Of a DNA stretch of 64,000 nt, positions 57,624 to 64,000 are shown in pieces. The notes beneath the pieces are model-generated. The model saw nothing but the letters and a program-made list of their open reading frames with translations, was not told the DNA's origin and searched no databases. The stretch is from Providencia huaxiensis (GTDB lineage Bacteria > Pseudomonadota > Gammaproteobacteria > Enterobacterales > Enterobacteriaceae). How positions within the stretch are numbered: the first letter of the stretch is position 1; each line of letters begins with the position of its first letter. Position numbers and translations under genes: made by a program. Location of the stretch: NCBI RefSeq assembly GCF_002843235.3, contig NZ_CP031123.2, forward strand, positions 4,402,001 to 4,466,000. The letters are read 5' to 3'.

Positions 57624-59312
57624 TTACTCAATAACTTTATACACAACGAGGTTTTCTCTGAATTCATCCGGCCGATGATTGTGCCAGAATAATTCCATGC
57701 CTTGCGGTGCAGGTTTAATCGTTTTTGAGAGTACAATTAGCCAGCGGCATTGTTCCGGTTTTTCAAACCGATCTTGGCGTTGGTGTAATACCCCCGCGTA
57801 GTAGTAGAGCATCGGTGCTTCAGATTCACCAATATTATCAGATGCCATACAATCATTTTCTGTAAATTGGCCAGTTAAATGCTGGTCTAAATCGACAAAA
57901 ACCCCTTCGAAACCTTTTGCATAGTCTATCCACCCCAAAAATAAGGTTAAAATTACCCCCCAAACAGCACATAAGCCTAATAACCAGTTTTTCATCATAT
58001 GAAAAGCAGGTGGCATAAAGTTTGGAATAATTTTATTGCGTAAAAACCATACCAATGTAATCAACAGAGCACAGATGAATACAACGGGAGAAAATGCCAT
58101 TTGGTAGCTCATAGGGAGCCAGCGGCCAAATGGAGCTAGCCATTCTTGTTGATAGCCAGCCAAAGAGATGAAGTAGCAGGCCCATAAAAAAAGAATAAGT
58201 ACAGACCACAAAACAGCTGCAAAGCGGGCAATATTATTGAGGAGCTTTTCTGGGAAACAAAATAGTGTCTGGCTTCCTAATATGGCCATGGGGGCAATAA
58301 AAGGCAGTAAATATAACGCCCGACCAGAAGCTGAAATCTGTAAAAAAACGATACCTAGTAAAGGAAATAGCGCCAATAGAAACTCGTTAGAATTAAATAA
58401 ACGCTTAACCGGATGCCTTAGAAAATAAGCAACAGCCAGTAAACCAGAAGGAAAGGCAAATAAGGAAACTGCCGCAGGGATCCGGGTTAAATTAGCTTTT
58501 GCCCCTAATTTTTCAACCGAAAAACCAAAGAAGCGGCCGATATTATTTTCCCAAAACCACACGATAAACAAATCAGGGTGTTGAAGGTACAGTTGGATAG
58601 GCCAAGGTAAAATCGCGATAAAGGCAATTAACCCTGCAGTTAAGCTGTATAACCAAAATTGCTTAGTTCGGCATTGAGCGAGAAAAATTGGCGATAAAAA
58701 TAGGCAGATCCAGAGAACACCAGGGATAAAAACACCTTTTGACAACATGGTGACGATGGTTCCAAGGGATAACCAAAGTGCAGACATGTGCATTTTTTGT
58801 TGTTGTATCAGCCCTAATAACCCATACAAGCCAATAGTCGTCCCTGCCATCAGCGCAACATCGGTAAACATATCATGGCTATGCCTGATAACACCGGGGG
58901 CACAAGCATACAGTGCAAAAGCGACCCAAATACGGGTATCGGTGAAGTCTTTGGCATGGAAAAAACGGCGCGCCAAAAGAATAAAAAATGAAAAATTGAT
59001 CACCGAAAAAAATAAGCTTGCACTACGGGCGGCATCATAAAGTGGGATAAAACTTGAAAACAAATGAGAGGTAATTGCTGCAACCCAATAATAAAGCGGA
59101 GGTTTTTCCATAAACGGCTCGCCCGCATTTGTGGGGACTAACCATTTACCTGTTTCATACATAGTTTGAATAATACCAAAACTATAATTTTCATCTTGCT
59201 TCCAAGGGCTATGACTATATATTCCTGGTAATAAATACATAGCAAGAAAACTAATGAAAAGTAATAAAATACTCCGCTGTAATATGATTAATGGTGCATT
59301 TTTATTTGGCAT
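57624..59312 (-). CDS. ArnT-like (GT-C) lipid-linked glycosyltransferase
   Basis: A 562-residue membrane protein with about twelve helices and a C-terminal soluble part, of the PMT_2/ArnT (GT83) type. Near the N-terminus it has WKQDENYSFGI (the D-E motif of the first periplasmic loop) and MEKPPLYYWVAA, matching the catalytic loop of lipid-phosphate-sugar transferases. It would add a sugar from an undecaprenyl carrier to an acceptor such as lipid A or a glycan. No arn genes flank it, so the sugar is unknown. An aminoarabinose role (as in polymyxin resistance) is only one possibility. Confidence 0.8.
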   Translation of the reverse strand: MPNKNAPLIILQRSILLLFISFLAMYLLPGIYSHSPWKQDENYSFGIIQTMYETGKWLVPTNAGEPFMEKPPLYYWVAAITSHLFSSFIPLYDAARSASLFFSVINFSFFILLARRFFHAKDFTDTRIWVAFALYACAPGVIRHSHDMFTDVALMAGTTIGLYGLLGLIQQQKMHMSALWLSLGTIVTMLSKGVFIPGVLWICLFLSPIFLAQCRTKQFWLYSLTAGLIAFIAILPWPIQLYLQHPDLFIVWFWENNIGRFFGFSVEKLGAKANLTRIPAAVSLFAFPSGLLAVAYFLRHPVKRLFNSNEFLLALFPLLGIVFLQISASGRALYLLPFIAPMAILGSQTLFCFPEKLLNNIARFAAVLWSVLILFLWACYFISLAGYQQEWLAPFGRWLPMSYQMAFSPVVFICALLITLVWFLRNKIIPNFMPPAFHMMKNWLLGLCAVWGVILTLFLGWIDYAKGFEGVFVDLDQHLTGQFTENDCMASDNIGESEAPMLYYYAGVLHQRQDRFEKPEQCRWLIVLSKTIKPAPQGMELFWHNHRPDEFRENLVVYKVIE

Positions 59313-59834
59313 TTTAATGTGTTTTTACTGGATTAAATTGAAACTATAACTGCAGTTGATAATAATTGAGATTATATACTTAAATATATATTTACTCAGT
59401 GAGTGATGGTTATTTTTTTATAAAAAACAATAGGGAACGTATTTTTAGGTACGTTTTTAAATAACGCATATTACCACCAATAAATAAATTTTCAGCTATT
59501 CGTTTTGTAAGAAAATAATCTAGGATTGTATCAAAAAAATAACCGTACTTTTTAAACAGACACTATATGAAAGGTATTTAGCTATTTTTACGTAAGGTAA
59601 ATGTAACTAAAAAGAATTGTTATTTGAAAATAATGTTCATTACATAAGAACCTGGGTATTTAGATGTTAAAAAACAGTTAGTGGGTAAGAAATGCTAAAA
59701 ATACTTGATCATTCCCCCTGTTTAGAATGATAATTGCTCCCCTCACAATATGTTTTATTCTAGTTTTAAAGCCAAACGATTGCGCAGCTGTTTTTATTGG
59801 GTTTTTTTCCCAGTTAGTTTGTTTTTTCTGAAAA
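59313..59834. other. Gene-free AT-rich region between the glycosyltransferase and ghxP
   Basis: About 520 bases with no convincing coding potential. It should contain the promoters of the divergent glycosyltransferase (left) and ghxP (right). Apart from the PurR box that follows, I could not assign any structured RNA or repeat. A weak minus-strand frame at 59678-59899 overlaps the PurR box and looks like chance. Confidence 0.6.
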
Positions 59835-59850
59835 ACGTAATCGTTTACGT
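59835..59850. promoter_or_regulatory. PurR operator upstream of ghxP
   Basis: ACGTAATCGTTTACGT matches 13 of 16 positions of the PurR consensus ACGCAAACGTTTGCGT, including the central CG. It lies about 68 bases upstream of the start of a purine permease gene, which supports its function. Confidence 0.8.
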
Positions 59851-59917
59851 CGATATATAGATTAGTTGTTAGCAGTACTTGAGTGCTTTCGTTTTCCATT
59901 AACAGCAGAGGTATACC

Positions 59918-61264
59918 ATGTCAGGCCAACAGGCTTCATCCAGTTGCAAATTGGATTCATTTTTCAAGATAACAGCGCGCGGCTCTTCAGTTCGCCGTGA
60001 AATCATTGCAGGGTTAACCACATTCTTAGCGATGGTTTATTCTGTCATCGTTGTACCTGGCATGTTAGGGCAAGCAGGGTTCCCTCCAACTGCGGTATTT
60101 ATTGCAACCTGCTTAGTGGCTGGCTTTGGCTCTTTATTAATGGGGTTATGGGCCAATTTACCGATGGCGATTGGTTGTGCGATTTCACTCACTGCATTTA
60201 CTGCATTCAGTCTGGTGTTAGGGCAGCAAATTAGTATTCCTGTGGCACTAGGCGCTGTATTTTTAATGGGGTGTTTGTTCACCATCATTTCTGTTACAGG
60301 TATTCGTAGTTGGATTTTACGCAATATGCCAATGGGTATTGCACATGGTACAGGTATTGGTATCGGTTTATTTTTACTGTTAATCGCTGCTAATGGGGTG
60401 GGTTTAGTGATCAAAAACCCAAATGCAGGCCTGCCTGTTGCTCTGGGTGAATTTACGTCTTTCCCTGTCTTGATGTCACTCATTGGGTTAGCGGTCATTT
60501 TTGGTTTAGAAAAACGTCGCGTTCCGGGTGGTGTGCTCCTTGTTATTATTGCGATTTCAATTATTGGTTTAATTTTTGATCCTGCTGTGAAATATCAGGG
60601 CTTCTTCAAGTTGCCTTCATTGGGTGATGACGGGCTCTCATTGGTTTTTAATATGGATATCATGGGTGCATTACAGCCAATGGTATTGCCAAGCTTGCTT
60701 GCATTAGTGATGACGGCAGTTTTTGATGCGACAGGTACTATCCGCGCAGTGGCGGGACAAGCGAATTTATTGGATAAAGACGGCCAAATTATTGATGGTG
60801 GTAAAGCATTAACAGCAGACTCCGTGAGCAGTATTTTTGCGGGGGCGATTGGTGCATCACCTGCGGCGGTATATATTGAATCTGCGGCAGGTACCGCTGC
60901 GGGTGGCCGTACCGGTTTAACCGCAGTGGTGGTTGGCGTACTATTCTTATTGATTCTCTTTTTATCGCCACTCTCTTATTTGGTGCCTGCCTATGCAACG
61001 GCTCCTGCATTGATGTATGTTGGGCTTTTAATGCTCAGTAATGTTTCTAAGCTTGATTTTGATGATTTTGTGGATTCAATGTCTGGCTTATTATGTGCGG
61101 TGTTCATTGTTCTGACTTGTAATATTGTCACAGGTATCATGTTGGGCTTTGCCGCTTTGGTTATCGGCCGTATTTGTGCAGGTGAATGGCGCAAATTGAA
61201 TATTGGTACTGTCATTATTGCGGTACTTTTAGTGGCATTTTACGCTTCAGGATTAGCAATCTAA
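59918..61264 (+). CDS. ghxP: Guanine/hypoxanthine permease GhxP
   Basis: A 448-residue NCS2/AzgA-type purine permease. Its sequence follows E. coli GhxP (YjcD) closely rather than AdeP/Ade[21 protein letters not shown], the [20 protein letters not shown] stretch, and [20 protein letters not shown]. It imports guanine and hypoxanthine with protons. It is followed by yjcE, as in E. coli, and is likely repressed by PurR through the box upstream. Confidence 0.96.
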   Translation: MSGQQASSSCKLDSFFKITARGSSVRREIIAGLTTFLAMVYSVIVVPGMLGQAGFPPTAVFIATCLVAGFGSLLMGLWANLPMAIGCAISLTAFTAFSLVLGQQISIPVALGAVFLMGCLFTIISVTGIRSWILRNMPMGIAHGTGIGIGLFLLLIAANGVGLVIKNPNAGLPVALGEFTSFPVLMSLIGLAVIFGLEKRRVPGGVLLVIIAISIIGLIFDPAVKYQGFFKLPSLGDDGLSLVFNMDIMGALQPMVLPSLLALVMTAVFDATGTIRAVAGQANLLDKDGQIIDGGKALTADSVSSIFAGAIGASPAAVYIESAAGTAAGGRTGLTAVVVGVLFLLILFLSPLSYLVPAYATAPALMYVGLLMLSNVSKLDFDDFVDSMSGLLCAVFIVLTCNIVTGIMLGFAALVIGRICAGEWRKLNIGTVIIAVLLVAFYASGLAI

Positions 61265-61280
61265 AGTGAATTGCTTCAAG

Positions 61281-61306
61281 AAGGTGGCCAATGTTGCCAC
61301 CTTTTT
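61281..61306 (+). terminator. Terminator after ghxP
   Basis: AAGGTGGC (61281-61288) pairs with GCCACCTT (61296-61303), followed by TTT. Confidence 0.88.
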
Positions 61307-61405
61307 AACTTATTGTATTAATTAATCGTAAAGTCTTAATTTTTTCCCCGAAAATGGATGGCTAGGGATAAAATAGAGAGAAGGCAGTTAATCAAGTGGC
61401 TGTGT

Positions 61406-61498
61406 ATGACTTCCACTGGTGGCTGGCTTGGTCTCAATTATCATGGTCTGGACGGTGCTATCTCTTACTATGCGGCGGCAGGCAATTCTTGGTTCTAG
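61406..61498 (+). CDS. Candidate 30-codon ORF upstream of yjcE
   Basis: An ATG at 61406 opens a 30-residue frame ending with TAG at 61496-61498, 27 bases before yjcE. It begins MTSTGGWLGL and ends AAAGNSWF. Its codons look well used, and its GC content is higher than the flanking AT-rich DNA. It has no good ribosome site, and I do not recognise the peptide. It could be a small protein, a leader peptide regulating yjcE, or chance. Confidence 0.35.
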   Translation: MTSTGGWLGLNYHGLDGAISYYAAAGNSWF

Positions 61499-61525
61499 TC
61501 GCTAGGTTAATTCAGTAAGGGCAAC

Positions 61526-63175
61526 ATGGAAATTTTCTTTACTATTCTTATTTTGATTTTAGCTGTCTCTGTTTCAGGGGTGGCCGCTAAAATTCTTCCT
61601 ATTCGTATTCCTCTTCCTCTCATTCAAATCGCTATTGGTGCGCTATTGGCTTGGCCACAATTTGGCCTACATGTCACCTTTGACCCAGAACTTTTTATGG
61701 TTCTGTTAATCCCACCTTTGCTGTTTGTTGATGGATGGAAAACGCCAACCCGTGAGTTCTTTCAAAACGGTCGAGAAATTTTTATTTTAGTGTTGGTTCT
61801 CGTATTGGTTACGGTTATTGGGATAGGTTATTTAATTTACTGGTTGATGCCCGGTATTCCATTGATTGCTGCGTTTGCTCTAGCGGCTGTATTATCGCCC
61901 ACCGATGCCGTTGCATTATCTTCCATTGTTGGAAAAGGGCGTATTCCTAAACGGATGATGAGTGTGCTAGAAGGAGAGGCATTGATGAATGATGCCTCTG
62001 GTCTGGTTGCATTAAAATTTGCGGTAGCAATTGCCATGGGAACCATGGTGTTTAGCGCCTCTGGCGTTACCATTGAATTTTTCAAAGTTGCGGTTGGCGG
62101 GCTACTCGCAGGTATCATCGTGACTTGGCTATACAGTAAATCATTACGTCTAATGAGCCGCTGGAGCGGTGATGACCCTGCAACCCAAATAGTATTTATG
62201 CTATTGCTGCCATTTGCATCATACATGATTGCGGAACATATTGGTTTTTCAGGTATTTTAGCTGCCGTTGCGGCGGGTATGACCATTACAAAATCGGGGG
62301 TTATCCGTAACGCTCCATTAGCGATGAGGCTACGTGCTGATAGCGTTTGGTCGATGCTTGAATTTGTCTTTAACGGGTTGGTTTTCATCATGTTAGGGCT
62401 TCAATTGCCCGGTATTTGGGAAACGTCTGTTATCCAAGCGGATCTCGACCCAAGCGTAGAAACGTGGATGCTATTTGCCGCGGTGGCAATTATCTATTTT
62501 GCTTTACTGCTATTGCGTTTTTGTTGGCTATGGCTGATGAAAAGGTTTAGCCGTTTGTTCTTAAAGAAAAGGCCACTGCAGTTTGCGAACTATACCGTGC
62601 GTGAGCTTTGGCTTGCCTCTTTTGCAGGGGTACGCGGGGCGATCACCTTAGCGGGTGTGCTCTCTATCCCGTTATTTTTAACGGATGGCTCGCCATTCCC
62701 TGCACGTTACCAGTTAGTATTTATTGCCGCGGGGGTTATCTTATTTTCCATTTTTGCAGGTGTGGTCGCTTTACCGCTTCTGCTGCGTAATTTTAAAGTG
62801 GGCGACAAAGAAGCCGATGCCAATGAAATCCGCATGGCAAAAGCCGCAATGGCTGAAGTAGCGATTGTCAGCTTAAATAAGATGCAGGAACGTTTATCTG
62901 CTGACGTTGATGAAAAACTCGACTCAGAAGATATCAGTGAAGTTGCTTCCCGTGTGACGGGTTATTTAAGACGACGTACGGCAGGGCAAGATGAAATTGA
63001 CCATAATTTGCTGATAGAAGACCTTGAACGACGTTTTCGTTTAACGGCTTTACGTGCAGAGCGTGGTGAGCTTTATCACTTGCGCGCCACCAAGAAAATC
63101 AGTAATGAGACGCTACAAACGCTGTTGGTCGATCTGGACTTATTAGAAGCCGTCTTGATCGAAAAAGAGCATTAA
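61526..63175 (+). CDS. yjcE: CPA1 cation/proton antiporter YjcE
   Basis: A 549-residue sodium/proton-type antiporter, the same length as E. coli YjcE. It has about twelve helices (FFTILILILAVSVSGVAAK start), the transport motifs LAAVLSPTDAVALSSIVG and EGEALMNDASGLVALKFAVA with acidic residues for ion binding, and a long C-terminal cytoplasmic tail. It lies 261 bases after ghxP, with a terminator and a candidate small ORF between them, as part of the conserved ghxP-yjcE pair. Confidence 0.96.
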   Translation: MEIFFTILILILAVSVSGVAAKILPIRIPLPLIQIAIGALLAWPQFGLHVTFDPELFMVLLIPPLLFVDGWKTPTREFFQNGREIFILVLVLVLVTVIGIGYLIYWLMPGIPLIAAFALAAVLSPTDAVALSSIVGKGRIPKRMMSVLEGEALMNDASGLVALKFAVAIAMGTMVFSASGVTIEFFKVAVGGLLAGIIVTWLYSKSLRLMSRWSGDDPATQIVFMLLLPFASYMIAEHIGFSGILAAVAAGMTITKSGVIRNAPLAMRLRADSVWSMLEFVFNGLVFIMLGLQLPGIWETSVIQADLDPSVETWMLFAAVAIIYFALLLLRFCWLWLMKRFSRLFLKKRPLQFANYTVRELWLASFAGVRGAITLAGVLSIPLFLTDGSPFPARYQLVFIAAGVILFSIFAGVVALPLLLRNFKVGDKEADANEIRMAKAAMAEVAIVSLNKMQERLSADVDEKLDSEDISEVASRVTGYLRRRTAGQDEIDHNLLIEDLERRFRLTALRAERGELYHLRATKKISNETLQTLLVDLDLLEAVLIEKEH

Positions 63176-63232
63176 AACCAAAAAGCGAGTATTCTAGCCA
63201 ACATTCTTAAGTTTGGGGCGAAATACAGCATT

Positions 63233-64000
63233 ATGTGGTTACTTGTTATCACGACGCTGCTTTGGGCAGCGTCGTTTAGTCTTATCGGCGAATACCTTGC
63301 GGGCCAAGTAGATAGTTGGTTCTCAGTATTAGTGCGGGTTGCACTGGCTTCGCTGGTTTTTTTACCTTTCCTACGTTGGCGCCAGTTTAGCGCTAAAGTG
63401 ATTTCGCTCTATATGCTAGTGGGCGCTTGCCAACTTGGCATCATGTACCTGTTTGTATTCCATGCTTATCAATACCTTACTGTTGCTGAATTTTTGCTTT
63501 TTACAGTGTTAACACCGCTATACGTCACGTTAATTTATGACTTATTAGAACGGCAGAAGCTGCGTAAAGGCTACCTGTTTAGCTCATTATTAGCGGTGAT
63601 TGGTGCGGCAATTATTCGTTATGACCACTTGAGTGAATCTTTTTGGTTAGGTTTACTTTTTGTGCAATTAGCAAATATCTTTTTTGCGATTGGACAGGTG
63701 GGGTATAAACGTCTGATGGAGATACATCCGATCCCTCAACATCAGGCTTTCTCATGGTTTTACCTTGGTGCAACGCTAGTTGCATTGCTTGGATGGCTGC
63801 TATTTGGTAATAAATCGATGATGCCGACAACGACTCTCCAGTGGGGCGTCTTATTGTGGCTGGGTATTGCAGCTTCAGGCATTGGCTACTTTATGTGGAA
63901 CTATGGCGCAACCAAAGTGGATGCCGGAACCCTTGCTATTATGAATAACATGATGGTCCCAGCGGGGTTATTAGTGAATTTTGCTATCTGGCAACAACAC
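63233..64000 (+). CDS. yigM: Biotin transporter YigM (DMT/EamA family), 5' part
   Basis: An open frame of 256 codons that runs off the right edge. It is a ten-helix drug/metabolite-type transporter that tracks E. coli YigM: ITTLLWAASFSLIGEYLAGQ at the N-terminus, LLFTVLTPLYVTLIYDLLER, and SGIGYFMWNYGATKVDAGTL near the edge. YigM imports biotin. The ATG at 63233 fits the YigM N-terminus. It follows yjcE by 57 bases, which is not the E. coli context, so a local rearrangement is implied. Confidence 0.9.
   Translation, partial: MWLLVITTLLWAASFSLIGEYLAGQVDSWFSVLVRVALASLVFLPFLRWRQFSAKVISLYMLVGACQLGIMYLFVFHAYQYLTVAEFLLFTVLTPLYVTLIYDLLERQKLRKGYLFSSLLAVIGAAIIRYDHLSESFWLGLLFVQLANIFFAIGQVGYKRLMEIHPIPQHQAFSWFYLGATLVALLGWLLFGNKSMMPTTTLQWGVLLWLGIAASGIGYFMWNYGATKVDAGTLAIMNNMMVPAGLLVNFAIWQQH

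Noticed and set aside
59678..59899. Minus-strand frame of 73 codons
   Set aside because: It lies over the PurR box and ghxP promoter, has no recognisable domain and looks like chance in AT-rich DNA.

Overview
The window looks like a core-chromosome stretch from an AT-rich member of the Enterobacterales, most likely Providencia or a close Morganellaceae relative. The evidence is the enterobacterial gene set (dusA, qorA, dnaB, alr, tyrB, uvrA/ssb, ghxP-yjcE, speC, ynaI, ilvBN with an ivbL leader), low GC, and a 135-residue MarA/SoxS-type activator whose size and sequence fit AarP of Providencia stuartii. The genus is an inference from sequence alone. No prophage, insertion sequence, rRNA, canonical tRNA or CRISPR array was found.

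Layout. Bases 1-1756 hold the end of a DMSO reductase operon (dmsB end, dmsC, dmsD), followed by a lone DoxX-type membrane protein. Bases 2473-8135 form an RNA-repair island. A CARF-domain sigma-54 activator (RtcR) is transcribed away from an operon that has a near-consensus sigma-54 promoter, a structured leader RNA with a tRNA-like T-arm, an unusual slipin/SPFH protein with an internal duplication, the RNA ligase RtcB, and an RlaP-type nucleotidyltransferase. The cyclase rtcA is absent. Bases 8211-24703 carry two paralogous inverse autotransporters (intimin/invasin type). One has 4643 residues, about 38 Ig-like domains and a lectin-like tip. The other has 726 residues, two Ig-like domains and no tip. 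Bases 24937-30991 hold RNase Z and a deoxyribose catabolic cluster (DeoR-type repressor, deoC, then divergent deoK-deoP-deoX).

Bases 31023-38542 are a mix of small metabolic and stress genes: DUF2750, ynaI, speC, a nucleoside hydrolase with a DUF6882 partner, cbrC, a DUF1471 secreted peptide and ycaC. Bases 38756-49213 follow the E. coli order dusA, qorA, dnaB, alr, tyrB, uvrA, ssb. The dnaB-alr gap contains a 138-bp palindromic element repeated three times in tandem. The uvrA-ssb gap contains a LexA box and a diverged single copy of the same element. After ssb, where E. coli has soxS, lies the AarP/SoxS-type gene. Next is an MFS exporter whose promoter has a SoxR-like 20-bp palindrome in a 19-bp spacer. 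The attenuated ivbL-ilvB-ilvN operon follows.

Bases 54020-59312 carry an AlaX-type tRNA editing protein, an XRE-cupin regulator, a TauE/SafE exporter, an MFS transporter and an ArnT-like glycosyltransferase. The window ends with ghxP (under a PurR box), a candidate 30-codon ORF, yjcE, and the 5' part of yigM.

The most system-like locus is the RtcR-controlled operon at 2473-6405. The activator probably senses RNA ends through its CARF domain, sigma-54 transcription then yields a tRNA-like RNA plus mRNA, and the products ligate or modify broken RNA, perhaps organised by the SPFH protein. The parts resemble known rtc systems, but this combination, the duplicated SPFH protein and the leader RNA deserve study.
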